Below, one piece after another: positions 60,601 through 64,000 of a stretch of DNA of 64,000 nucleotides. Origin of the DNA: Cheiracanthium punctorium (Eukaryota; Arthropoda; Arachnida; Araneae; Cheiracanthiidae); assembly GCA_038373885.1 (NCBI GenBank), contig JAWZYV010016568.1:124001-188000 (forward strand), in the 5' to 3' direction. How positions within the stretch are numbered: position 1 is the first letter of the stretch; every line of letters begins with the position of its first letter. Made by a program: the position numbers and the translations under genes. Below the pieces are notes generated by a model, which did not search any database, was not told the origin of the DNA, and saw only the letters and a program-made list of their open reading frames with translations.

Positions 60601-60791
60601 GTTACTGTTATTGTTTTACTTAGTATTTGCATGTTTAATCTAATTTTGATGTCTTTTTTTAGAGAAAACATTTAACAAATCCATATGAAATTAATCTCAT
60701 GGATGAATTGACATTAAAAGGTGTAACACAGTATTATGCATTTGTACAAGAAAGGCAAAAAGTCCATTGTTTAAATACCTTGTTTTCAAAA
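13546..60791 (+). CDS. me31B: ATP-dependent DEAD-box RNA helicase DDX6/Me31B/Dhh1 (join of 7 exons, 3'-partial)
   Basis: Join 13546-13643, 19708-19783, 31790-32024, 43959-44102, 54276-54370, 54458-54580, 60663-60791: 900 nt, 300 codons, all phases compatible. The family binds and remodels mRNPs, promotes translational repression and decapping-linked decay, and concentrates in P-bodies and germ granules. Motifs: Q motif GWEKPSPIQ (85-93), I AKNGTGKT (110-117), Ia PTRELA (142-147), GG (170-171), Ib TPGR (191-194), II DEAD (215-218), III SAT (246-248). Residues 258-300 ([20 protein letters not shown]) open RecA domain 2. Motifs IV-VI must lie on exons beyond 64000, as the family is about 430-480 residues. 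The N-terminal extension before the Q motif is short. Introns (except 87 bp) are TE-filled. Confidence 0.95.
14400..14560 (+). repeat. Dispersed repeat with perfect 20-bp palindrome, copy 1
   Basis: GTTTTTGCATATGCAAAAAC at 14462-14481 is a perfect palindrome. It sits in about 120 bp similar to 48900-49030; both continue with CACTTTTATC and AGACTT/GGACTT-like blocks. The palindrome contains two overlapping ATGCAAA octamer-like half-sites. No protein is encoded. Confidence 0.6.
15960..16062. mobile_element. hAT-type element end (Charlie-like TIR)
   Basis: The sequence ends GTTGAGAAACACTG, the reverse complement of CAGTGTTTCTCAAC, a TIR widespread among hAT transposons. It is preceded by a GC-rich block typical of such MITEs. 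No matching left end was found, so it is probably truncated. Confidence 0.5.
16246..16613. mobile_element. hAT MITE, GGGCTCGG-rich, with perfect 8-bp TSD
   Basis: Flanked by ATAATTAG on both sides (16238-16245 and 16614-16621). Ends TAGAGATGAGACGGGCTC and GAGCCCGAACTCATCACTA are inverted repeats with mismatches. The subterminal parts are made of repeated CGGGCTCGGGCTC. It is non-coding. Confidence 0.85.
16978..17468. mobile_element. TA-type MITE with GGTAAAAATTAG inverted ends
   Basis: GGTAAAAATTAG (16978-16989) recurs inverted as CTAATTTTTACC (17457-17468). Each end is bordered by TATA, consistent with TA or TATA target duplication. Both arms contain variants of CGCCACTGGCTA and TGGCGATTAA. 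It has no transposase. Confidence 0.75.
17857..18021. mobile_element. Small foldback MITE
   Basis: TACTTACGTATTATCCTGGC (17857-17876) and its near-exact inverse ending CGCAAGTA at 18021 form arms of about 25 bp with two or three mismatches. The centre is AT-rich with no coding content. It directly abuts a LINE relic. Confidence 0.65.
18022..18660 (-). pseudogene. Jockey-like non-LTR retrotransposon RT relic
   Basis: The minus strand, in shifting frames, gives pieces typical of the C-terminal thumb of jockey-clade reverse transcriptases. One is a GxxLDRxPTLKPHI-like block (18480-18545). Another, [16 protein letters not shown], lies near 18365-18412. Several frameshifts and stops interrupt it, and the polymerase core and endonuclease are absent. 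It is an old 5'-truncated, decayed copy. Confidence 0.65.
19708..19783 (+). CDS. me31B: me31B coding exon 2
   Basis: Acceptor GTTTAAG|GG, donor ACT|GTAAGT. Completes R33 and encodes residues 34-58 including [16 protein letters not shown], the conserved W-K-x-x-LKxPPKD segment before the helicase core. Ends in phase 0. Confidence 0.92.
20935..21300 (+). pseudogene. THAP zinc-finger domain of P-like transposase, broken
   Basis: After an ATG at 20935 comes an early in-frame TAG (20941-20943). The C2CH THAP signature follows: C-x-PGC, a [10 protein letters not shown] block, EW with a later W-x-P, and the C-LKHF ending with D-D (to about 21118). A second stop (TAA at 21126-21128) and a final TAA near 21295 interrupt the frame. 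THAP domains bind DNA sequence-specifically and form the N-terminus of P-element transposases. Confidence 0.8.
21380..21721 (+). pseudogene. Middle region of P-like transposase relic
   Basis: An uninterrupted 113-codon frame, rich in K and E, with helical heptad-like leucines near its end ([14 protein letters not shown]). It lies between the THAP and transposase parts, where P elements carry a leucine-zipper dimerisation segment. The phase differs from both neighbours, so at least one frameshift separates them. Assignment is by position. Confidence 0.5.
21722..22784 (+). pseudogene. P-element-type transposase, RNase H-like core
   Basis: First a block with [19 protein letters not shown] and LPHERNLRK (about 21735-21880), the helix-turn-helix part of THAP9/P transposases. 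It then continues in a 318-codon frame from 21828. In that frame LLLDEI (D53) is the candidate first catalytic Asp, [11 protein letters not shown] (D136) the second, and FDSVHILKS (D171, H174) the D(2)H motif described for P superfamily transposases. The frame stops before the distal catalytic Glu region, and a frameshift near 21880 joins the two parts. The protein is incomplete. Confidence 0.8.
23058..23302. mobile_element. hAT-like MITE
   Basis: Left end CAGGGGTGCAGAAAAA, right end TTCTGCACCCTTG, an inverted repeat of about 13 bp with one mismatch. Flanking octamers (CTCCTCCA and TTCCACCA) match at six of eight positions, so the target duplication is uncertain. It lies just right of the P-like element. 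Confidence 0.6.
23470..24460 (-). repeat. Dispersed ~1-kb repeat, copy A (3' part of an unassigned transposon)
   Basis: Inverted relative to copy B (about 29950-30965), sharing long blocks such as TCATCCAAATCTGAGGAGG (minus strand) and GAATGGCAGACTCGATTACA. Copy A also contains a diverged direct repeat of its own first part: 23500-23720 resembles 24225-24420. On the minus strand it follows the ORF relic at 24600-25860, so it is probably the 3' region of that element. Confidence 0.75.
24600..25860 (-). pseudogene. Relic of an unassigned transposon-borne protein with Cys-rich segments
   Basis: The minus strand gives, in order and in shifting frames: a zinc-ribbon-like [13 protein letters not shown]; an acidic and SPLK-containing region ([20 protein letters not shown]); a [10 protein letters not shown] motif near 24945; then [23 protein letters not shown] and EFIDLF (24667-24873). 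I recall similar segment order in unnamed repeat-borne proteins of cnidarians and arthropods but cannot name the superfamily. It has many stops. Its 5' part is cut by the Harbinger MITE at 25861. Confidence 0.45.
25861..27019. mobile_element. PIF/Harbinger-like MITE (1.16 kb) with TTA duplication
   Basis: Inverted ends GGGCCAGATTCAAACGAAAC (25861-25880) and its inverse (27000-27019) match at 19 of 20 bases. TTA borders both sides (25858-25860 and 27020-27022), the 3-bp duplication typical of PIF/Harbinger. Both arms are rich in GCGATCG. No transposase is present; the 65-codon frame inside is unrecognised. Confidence 0.8.
27023..27857. other. AT-rich intronic stretch
   Basis: Continues the sequence interrupted by the Harbinger MITE, but I cannot identify further coding pieces of the older element. 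No gene or repeat unit is recognised. Confidence 0.35.
27858..28035 (+). repeat. GC-rich tandem duplication, 92-bp unit x2
   Basis: Units begin GCGCCGAAACACAAAT at 27858 and 27950 and both run through TACGTCATTTTGACTC. They are dense in GCGCCG, unlike the AT-rich surroundings. The 64-codon frame across them is a repeat artefact. Confidence 0.8.
28100..28920. other. Relatively GC-rich block of unknown nature
   Basis: Contains repeated GGCCGGGC-, CCGGTCCG- and GGCCCG-type words at both ends (28140-28200, 28360-28450, 28840-28880). This suggests a MITE with degraded ends, similar in style to the GGGCTCGG MITE at 16246. Exact TIRs could not be defined. Confidence 0.35.
29640..29775 (+). repeat. 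Minisatellite, 21-bp unit, about six copies
   Basis: Repeats of TGCTCCCAAATGGAATTTTTC with small length changes in the poly-T part. It has no spacers and is not a CRISPR array. Confidence 0.85.
29950..30965 (+). repeat. Dispersed ~1-kb repeat, copy B, interrupted by a SINE
   Basis: Aligns in inverse orientation to copy A (23470-24460) on both sides of the SINE at 30205-30420. A 31-32-bp segment at 30666-30697 is inverted relative to copy A while its flanks align (see findings). Confidence 0.75.
30205..30420 (+). mobile_element. tRNA-derived SINE with 14-bp TSD and poly-A tail
   Basis: ATTTATCAATTAAG occurs on both sides (30191-30204 and 30421-30434). The body starts CCGACCGAGCTGTATGG (A-box region), has B-box-like GGTTCAACTCC and GGTTCGATCTC, and ends in an A-run. 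This is the structure of a pol III retroposon copied by LINE machinery. Copy A of the host repeat shows the uninterrupted site. Confidence 0.9.
30966..31200 (+). mobile_element. Probable SINE body fragment
   Basis: Contains GACTCAGCCTCTCATCCCTT and GGATTGATAAAATGAATTG followed by GCTTGCTTGGGAAC. This wording resembles the central domain of SINEs seen in several invertebrate groups (TCATCC..TTC..GGTCGATAAA). No tRNA head or tail is defined. Confidence 0.35.
31790..32024 (+). CDS. me31B: me31B coding exon 3 (Q motif and motif I)
   Basis: Acceptor TTTTCCAG, donor CAAG|GTATTA, phase 1. Encodes residues 59-136 plus one base: [20 protein letters not shown] motif GWEKPSPIQ and Walker A-like AKNGTGKT. 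This is the most conserved stretch of the family and the strongest evidence for the gene. Confidence 0.97.
32965..33175 (-). mobile_element. tRNA-derived SINE nested in the hAT element
   Basis: On the minus strand GGCCTCACCATAGCACAAAT (A-box region) is followed by the B-box-like GGTTCGGGTCC (33099-33109) and a body running left to about 32965. Boundaries are approximate and no TSD was confirmed. Confidence 0.55.
33190..33646 (+). pseudogene. hAT transposase C-terminal dimerisation domain, relic
   Basis: The frame ending at 33646 contains [19 protein letters not shown] and NRTLFHS-LSNE, the hallmark of the hAT family C-terminal dimerisation region. The preceding segment ([10 protein letters not shown]) fits the region upstream of it but carries stops and a frame change near 33390-33420. 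The RNase H catalytic core is missing. Confidence 0.85.
36942..38354 (-). mobile_element. Helitron-like non-autonomous element, copy 1
   Basis: On the minus strand it begins TCTATATATATAAAAGAGAA (from 38354) and ends CTGCTAG (36942-36948) followed by T, with a small TTGC/GCAA stem-loop just before. It aligns throughout to 62565-63722. The base preceding TC is G rather than A, so a Helentron-type relative is possible. It encodes no protein; the 194-codon frame (36901-37485) is translated repeat. Confidence 0.6.
37184..37380 (+). repeat. 43-bp tandem repeat x5 inside Helitron-like copy 1
   Basis: GGACATGG starts at 37184, 37227, 37270, 37311 and 37354. Each unit is GGACATGGGACTTCCCGCTG, then CAATAATAATTT and an A-run. 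Copy 2 at 62.6 kb has one unit only, so the expansion happened in this copy. Confidence 0.9.
38941..39722 (-). mobile_element. piggyBac-like MITE with TTAA duplication
   Basis: TTAA at 38937-38940 and 39723-39726. Ends CCCCTTCCAGGCTCAT and, inverted, CCACTTCCTGGCTTAT are a 16-bp TIR with three mismatches. The related copy at 5437-6059 shows the unoccupied sequence. It retains only the transposase N-terminus. Confidence 0.85.
39173..39415 (-). pseudogene. piggyBac-like transposase N-terminal fragment
   Basis: An 80-codon frame starting [14 protein letters not shown], strongly acidic and serine-rich (SD/SE repeats), then [10 protein letters not shown]. An acidic N-terminus followed by a W-containing segment is typical of piggyBac transposases before the DDD catalytic domain. 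The catalytic domain is deleted and the last part is unrelated. Confidence 0.6.
40400..41132. mobile_element. Foldback element with ~150-bp inverted arms
   Basis: The left arm 40400-40545 and right arm 40965-41132 are inverse copies, sharing TTGAAGTTAAAA, ATGGCTAAAAAT, AAGCTGAGAA and GCTGAAATATGCTTGTCTGC. Ends are TTGGCAACACT-like. There is no ORF of note in the 400-bp centre. Confidence 0.75.
41180..41326 (-). mobile_element. tRNA-derived SINE
   Basis: Minus strand: CTGGCGTTAATGGTTAGCAC (A-box region, about 41304-41323) and GGTTCAATTCC (B box, 41269-41279), spaced as in tRNA genes. The tRNA fold itself is poor and a ~90-bp unrelated body follows. Confidence 0.6.
41708..42317 (-). mobile_element. 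Deleted mariner-like transposon (~610 bp)
   Basis: TIRs TACAAAGAGCATTCCATAAA (41708-41727) and its inverse at about 42297-42317 differ at one or two sites, with TA on both sides. It contains the C-terminal third of a D,D34D transposase on the minus strand. It abuts the pogo element at 42320. Confidence 0.8.
41770..42117 (-). pseudogene. Mariner transposase C-terminal relic
   Basis: The frame contains [17 protein letters not shown], with the third catalytic Asp in SPDLAPCD, then [12 protein letters not shown] and GRYFEKEW near the end. The second-Asp block ([11 protein letters not shown], expected HxDNARPH) sits just upstream in another frame (about 42040-42085), so a frameshift separates them. 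The N-terminal DNA-binding part is deleted. Confidence 0.85.
42320..43139 (+). mobile_element. pogo/Tigger-like element, deleted
   Basis: The left end CAGTGAAACCTCTCTGAGAG (42320) and right end GGAGAGGTTTCATTG (to 43139) are inverted repeats typical of Tigger elements, bordered by TA. A relic of the CENP-B-type N-terminal helix-turn-helix ([15 protein letters not shown], about 42725-42770) remains. The DDE domain is gone. An 18-base C tract lies at 42440-42458. Confidence 0.8.
43959..44102 (+). CDS. me31B: me31B coding exon 4 (motif Ia)
   Basis: Acceptor ATTCTAG, donor AATG|GTAAGT, phase 1 to 1. Completes A137 and encodes L138-N184 plus one base: [11 protein letters not shown] (motif Ia), the VMVTTGG block and LKDDIMRIY. 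Confidence 0.95.
44205..44960 (+). repeat. Dispersed repeat, related to 56345-56600
   Basis: Begins GGGTATCCACCAGCAACTTT and shares GCAACTTTTGCTACTAAT, TTTGCTACTTGTA and TTACTC-AGGCA blocks with 56345-56600 in the same orientation. The right part ends near GTTGGTGAGGTGACTAAT. Probably a MITE; its TIRs are not well defined. Confidence 0.5.
45940..46759 (+). mobile_element. pogo/Tigger-like element, deleted (second family)
   Basis: TIR CAGTGGAGCATCGTTTATAC (45940-45959) and its inverse at 46740-46759 differ at two or three bases, with TA on both sides. About 820 bp. It carries only the N-terminal DNA-binding part of the transposase, so it could not move unaided. A 23-24-base T tract lies near 46297-46320. 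Confidence 0.85.
46366..46584 (+). pseudogene. CENP-B/pogo N-terminal helix-turn-helix relic
   Basis: The frame gives [17 protein letters not shown], then [19 protein letters not shown] and stops at TAA (46582-46584). This is the first helix-turn-helix of pogo-type transposases and CENP-B. An ATG at 46365 lies one base out of frame because of an apparent extra A in the run at 46374-46377. The DDE domain is absent. Confidence 0.8.
47064..47345 (+). pseudogene. DUF4817-like helix-turn-helix part of transposase
   Basis: [13 protein letters not shown] then [10 protein letters not shown] and a later MHSRLKNI correspond to the YTxxExxDMHxxYG, CxGNA..A and xHxRLR positions of the DUF4817 domain found in arthropod transposase-like proteins. 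It is degraded but open for 98 codons. Confidence 0.55.
48900..49030 (+). repeat. Dispersed repeat with perfect 22-bp palindrome, copy 2
   Basis: The palindrome at 48940-48961 has half-site GGGTTTTGCAT. Its inner TTTTGCATATGCAAAA equals that at 14464-14479. The flanks resemble 14400-14560. Confidence 0.6.
49290..49780 (+). pseudogene. Transposase catalytic region relic (DDE, DUF4817 type)
   Basis: Shifting frames give [16 protein letters not shown], then [14 protein letters not shown] (second catalytic D), [14 protein letters not shown] (expected SPDL with the third acidic residue), a W/L-H-K linker and PGIF-like and C-final blocks. Several stops make it non-functional. Order and spacing match the C-terminal part of this family. 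Confidence 0.7.
50297..52020 (+). repeat. Hairpin-started dispersed repeat, copy 1, with ~170-bp internal repeats
   Basis: Opens with a perfect 10-bp stem TTACTTCCTT/AAGGAAGTAA (50297-50306 and 50318-50327) and GTGATC. Internal units with ATCTCAAACTATT and GAATGTTGAAACTTT recur at about 50520, 50690 and 51155. The same structure starts copy 2 at 57792. No coding content; 60-64-codon frames are chance. Confidence 0.75.
53871..54155. mobile_element. hAT MITE (285 bp)
   Basis: Ends CGGTGGTGGCTCGTGACC and GATGAACCGCCACTG are inverted repeats with mismatches. Flanking TGGACAAA and TGGACATA (53863-53870, 54156-54163) match at seven of eight bases, a slightly decayed hAT duplication. It lies 120 bp before coding exon 5. 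Confidence 0.75.
54276..54370 (+). CDS. me31B: me31B coding exon 5 (motif Ib, start of DEAD)
   Basis: Acceptor AATTTCAG, donor GATGAG|GTGAGC, phase 1 to 0. Encodes residues 185-216: [13 protein letters not shown] and LILDE, the first half of the DEAD box. Confidence 0.95.
54458..54580 (+). CDS. me31B: me31B coding exon 6 (end of DEAD, motif III)
   Basis: Acceptor ATAATAG, donor TTTATG|GTAAGT, phase 0 to 0. Encodes residues 217-257: [22 protein letters not shown] (motif III SAT). The intron before it (54371-54457) is only 87 bp and splits the DEAD box between E and A. Confidence 0.96.
56345..56600 (+). repeat. Dispersed repeat related to 44205-44960
   Basis: Begins GGGTGTCCACCAGCGACTAA and aligns in direct orientation to 44205-44420. 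Only the left part is clear. Confidence 0.5.
57792..59890 (+). repeat. Hairpin-started dispersed repeat, copy 2, interrupted
   Basis: Opens with the same perfect stem TTACTTCCTT/AAGGAAGTAA (57792-57801 and 57813-57822). It aligns to 50297-52020 on both sides of an insertion at 58514-59527, for example GTGTATGGATACATTCAATT after it. One internal tandem unit fewer than copy 1. Confidence 0.75.
58514..59527. mobile_element. 1.0-kb TIR element of unassigned family
   Basis: CAGCTTTAGTATGGTCCCTTT at 58514-58534 is matched exactly by its inverse at 59507-59527, 21 bp. Inside both ends lie TTTGGCG/TTGGCGAC-type words in inverse orientation. The interior is partly GC-rich (58560-58770) and then AT-rich with a G-run at 59226-59233. 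No ORF is recognised and no target duplication is evident. Confidence 0.7.
60663..60791 (+). CDS. me31B: me31B coding exon 7 (start of RecA domain 2)
   Basis: Acceptor TTTTTTTAG at 60662, donor TCAAAA|GTAAGT, phase 0 to 0. Encodes residues 258-300: [20 protein letters not shown], then [13 protein letters not shown]. Using the next AG two bases later would hit a stop after a few codons, which fixes this acceptor. Confidence 0.96.
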
Positions 60792-62564
60792 GTAAGTGAT
60801 TAGAAAGTTCTAAATTTGTAGATTTATAGTCTTTATTTTAATTCTTCAAAACATGAATTCTATTTCAGTGCTAAAAATATAAGGTCACATAGGGGGAATT
60901 CAGGGTCACTCTTTTTTTTAGGGATAGAATGGTCACTATTTTTATAGCATTAGTATTTTTTTACAAAACAACTGAATTCCATGTCATTCTTATACATACT
61001 ATTTTCTTATATCAAGTTCAGAAATTATATATCGTGAAAATAAAAAGGGAAAGACTTTTTACACTACTGTAAAAACATCTTTTAAAGGATTCTCTGAAAA
61101 TCATTTTTTTTTTTTTTTTTAATATAGATCTATACCAGTGAAACATTTTTGAAAAACTAATTTTGTTGGTTCTGTTTTTCATAGAAAATACTCTAAACTT
61201 TTCATACCTACATTTTTTCTTATTTTAAAGTATATTGATTTATTTCCCAGTTTACTGGGATGATTGTGGGTCCCTGGGGTAATTCTTGGTTAGTGATAAT
61301 TTTGATATTTTAGGCGTTATTTTATTTATATCTGTTTGAATATTTGTATTTACTTTGTTATACTTAACTATAATATTATGTTATACTTTTATCTGCATCT
61401 CCAATGCCTGCTGAAGTATCACTCCCTTCTGACTTGTAAATCAATTTCAACTTTGAATAAATTCTAATTGGCAATTAAGTTGCACATAAAATAAAATAGA
61501 AGTTGGGGGGGGGGGAAATCCTCTTTATATGTTAAAGTGCTGCAATGCATTCTGTATTTAAAGAGCAGAAATATTTTGCTGTGTAGTCTGATAACCCATT
61601 CTACATTGTGAAGCTCCAACAATGTGTGTATACCAGAGTATAACTGAAAGGCAAAACAAGATATCAACCCAGGGAATTGAAAATTACCTCTTTCCATGAA
61701 ATTCGTTCTGGATAATTTTCTTTTAAAAACCTGTGAAGTCCAGCTTCAACTATTGAATTTAAAATATTTTACCCCTCCCCCCCTTCTATATAATATATAT
61801 GTATACAGTGCCCACTGGCGAGTAAGACTATTTGCTACTGTAATCGAGAATAGGCAACTATGGTGACTATTTACATGTAAAAACAGCTGAAAAGCAACTA
61901 TTTTTCTAGGAGTATCATACAATTTCTATTTTTCTCCTAGAATGTTTCAATTTAGGGCATGTAACCAGAGCCTTACTGCATGGGCAAATCAGCACTTTGT
62001 CCAGAGCCCCTGGCTCGAAAGGACCCCCAATTTCAAATGTTCTTCCGAAATGATCTTTTGTATCAAAATTTATGAAAAATAAAACAAATTTCATGGATTG
62101 GGGAGGGGGGCAAATTCATAAATGCCCAGAGCCCCTGTTGGTCATAATCAGGCCCTGCATGTAACCATGCTAACAGCATGATGATCACTCAGCATAGTGC
62201 AAGTGTCTGCTCGTAGATTTTAAGAAATATCTGGCAAGAACATCTAAGCTGGATTCATATCGCCTGAGTCATTCCATTATAGTGCACTACACTAAAAGAT
62301 CTGTTTTCATAATCAAAAAATTGACTAAACTTTGAAATTCTAAATACATAATGCAGTCAACTTTCAGGATGACACTGTACAGAAACTGCTGAATTGTCAG
62401 ATTCATATTTGTAAGTATGCTTTAACGTATGGAGTTTGTAGAAAATTTCAGTAGCCAGTCAAGATGCTATGACGAAACACAAATATAATTATTTGTAGGA
62501 ACTTGTCGAACAATCTTCAAAGCATAATTTAGTGGAATTTTTCAAGCAGTAATTCTATAGATAA
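60792..62564 (+). other. me31B: me31B intron, incomplete; dispersed repeat at 61970-62165
   Basis: AT-rich DNA with T- and G-runs (61107-61122, 61504-61513). 61970-62165 is the inverted relative of 11092-11280. No exon encoding the next expected segment (motif IV) was found up to 64000. Confidence 0.6.
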
Positions 62565-62690
62565 CTAGCAGCGTTGCCTGTGCAATGAATGAGAAATGCC
62601 ATTTACCTTTAATATAGATTGTAAAGGGAAGGAATGTGAATCCTCCTGCTGGAATGATAAAAAAAGGACATGGGATTTCCCGCTGCAATC

Positions 62691-62721
<31 letters not shown>

Positions 62722-63722
62722 AAAAAAAAAAAAGCATCCGATGGCATAGAGGCTCCGGGAACTGGACGTGGCTAGATTTCTCTTCTACCTGTCTGTGTTC
62801 TAACAATCGTTTTTCAGAGATCGAATTTTGTTGTTTCTCTGAGCAGAAGGCACTTTTAGTAGTTTTATTTTATTTCTTCAGTTTTTTTCTGAAATAAACT
62901 TAACGGAAACTTTCAGGGTAAAAGTACAAATCTTTAAATTTGGGGACTTTCGGCATCCCCAAGAAATCAAAGTATTTTTGATGACAAATTGAAAAAACGA
63001 TCTATATTTGGGGACTGTCCTCGAATTTCGAGGACGTATGGTCACCTTAATCTCCACCTCTCCCCCTCTCTTTCGGGACGCCAGAAGAAATTCCTCCCTC
63101 CTGCGAAGTGCGCTCACAGTTGAAGCAACCTTGAAAACCAGAGGGGGGAAGTTTTAGACTTTCATTTTGCAGAATTTGCAGTCCACAGAAAATTTTAACC
63201 TGCGATCTTTTCAGAAAAAAAATCGTATAAAAAAGGTCTAATAAACATTTCTGCACGGTTCAAAATTTAAAGGAGGGAGAAATAAATGTTTAATAAGTGG
63301 TAGAAAGATGGAAAAATTTTTGCCCATTAGGTTTTTTGATGCAACAGTTTAAAAATAGCATATTTTTAAAAGCTGTACATTTTCTTCAAAACGGGATTTC
63401 CTTTAAAAAATTCCCAAAAATTGGGGAAATGTAAGTATGATTTTGTAACAAATTGTATTTGAAAAAGAAAACTCTGTAGTTTCTGATGATATAAAAAATA
63501 TAGTATTTGGACAGAAATTTAGCTCGCAATAACGTAAAATGCGAGAAAAATGGCCAAAAACCTTACAAAACAAAATAACTCAAACTATTAATCCGATTAG
63601 TTTCATTTTTACGGCATTAGCTTTCTCTTGTCCTATTTAGTCAGCGTGCCAAATTTGGTCCAGATCCGTCGAAATGTCTGGACGTGTATAGCGAACAAAC
63701 TCTTCTCTTTTATATATATAGA
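62565..63722 (-). mobile_element. Helitron-like non-autonomous element, copy 2
   Basis: Same ends as copy 1: minus-strand TCTATATATATAAAAGAGAA from 63722 and CTGCTAG ending at 62565, followed by T. It carries one 43-bp unit, then a run of about 22 C and 21 A (62690-62733) in place of the expanded array. It shares GGGGACTGTCCTCGAATTTC and the terminal GTCTGGACGTGTATAGCGAA block with copy 1. Confidence 0.6.
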
Positions 63723-64000
63723 CTAGTCATCAATCGGAGCAACTTTCTCAAATATTGCGATTTCTTTAGAGTAAATAAAATTGTTTCACTTGCTAAAATA
63801 TCAAAATACATAGCTGCCAACTCTTCCTGTTTTCCAAGAAGACATCCCTTACATACTGCTGAAATTTAAAAAATAAATTATTTCATTAAAAAAAATATCC
63901 AAAAATTGGAACTTTCATTTTCACCTAGTGAAAGATCGTTTTCAGTTGTGGATCAGCATCTAACTTGCAAGTCATTGTGTTGTTTTCGATCATACAATAC
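63723..64000. other. Right edge of window, intronic, nothing recognised
   Basis: AT-rich sequence inside the open helicase intron. The block after 63900 (CTAGTGAAAGATCGTTTTC) has no recognised content. Confidence 0.35.

Larger units (their letters stand above)
54581..60662 (+). other. me31B: me31B intron (6.1 kb)
   Basis: Donor GTAAGT, acceptor TTTTTTTAG. A 34-base A tract lies at 54658-54691. 54780-56340 and 56650-57780 hold no recognised gene; a C-run is at 57347-57358. Repeats at 56345-56600 and 57792-59890 are listed separately. 59900-60650 is AT-rich with nothing recognised. Confidence 0.65.

Noticed and set aside
60665..60791. Alternative acceptor two bases downstream for coding exon 7
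   Set aside because: It shifts the frame and reaches a stop within a few codons; the first AG gives a perfect family match.
60792..64000. Search for the remaining helicase exons (motifs IV-VI)
   Set aside because: No segment matching the expected IIFCNS-, HRIGR- or YIHAK-like motifs was seen on the plus strand; they must lie beyond the window.

Overview
The window is eukaryotic nuclear DNA, AT-rich and dominated by transposable elements. It holds one well-supported gene, the first coding exon of a second gene, and several dozen repeats. The long introns (up to 12 kb), arthropod-like helicase sequence, P/pogo/mariner/piggyBac/hAT/Helitron relics and tRNA-derived SINEs suggest a large arthropod genome. 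A chelicerate such as a spider is my best guess; this is inference, not proof.

Genes. From about 12.92 kb to beyond the right edge, the plus strand carries the 5' two-thirds of an ATP-dependent DEAD-box RNA helicase of the DDX6/Me31B/Dhh1 family. It has one non-coding exon and seven coding exons (98, 76, 235, 144, 95, 123 and 129 nt). These join in frame to exactly 300 codons and cover all of RecA domain 1 plus the start of domain 2. The remaining domain-2 exons (motifs IV-VI) lie past position 64000. On the minus strand at 12056-12124 a 23-codon exon ending in a consensus donor matches the N-terminus of gelsolin-family actin-binding proteins. The two genes diverge, with about 0.8 kb between their start regions and a TATA box on the helicase side.

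Left flank (1-12 kb): a 4-kb interval with 14-bp inverted ends encloses a Helitron (1049-3570) that carries a phased array of CTCF-like motifs. It is followed by a mariner MITE, a hairpin-ended element, and two hAT MITEs of one family in opposite orientation, each with a perfect 8-bp target duplication. An unrecognised 55-codon reading frame sits at 9.6 kb.

Introns: coding intron 1 (13.6-19.7 kb) holds hAT and TA-type MITEs and a jockey-like LINE relic. Intron 2 (19.8-31.8 kb) holds a P-element-like THAP transposon relic, an unassigned transposon ORF relic split by a Harbinger MITE, an inverted pair of ~1-kb repeats, and a SINE with 14-bp target duplications. Intron 3 (32.0-44.0 kb) holds a hAT copy 91 bp from the splice donor, a Helitron-like element, a piggyBac relic with TTAA duplications, a foldback element, and abutting mariner and pogo relics. 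Intron 4 (44.1-54.3 kb) holds a second pogo relic, a DUF4817-type mariner relic and a hairpin-started repeat. Intron 5 is only 87 bp. Intron 6 (54.6-60.7 kb) has a second hairpin-started repeat interrupted by a 1-kb TIR element. The final partial intron has a second Helitron-like copy.

Several insertions can be checked inside the window because a related copy of the target, without the insertion, is also present (piggyBac and SINE cases). No CRISPR array, rRNA or intact functional tRNA gene was seen.
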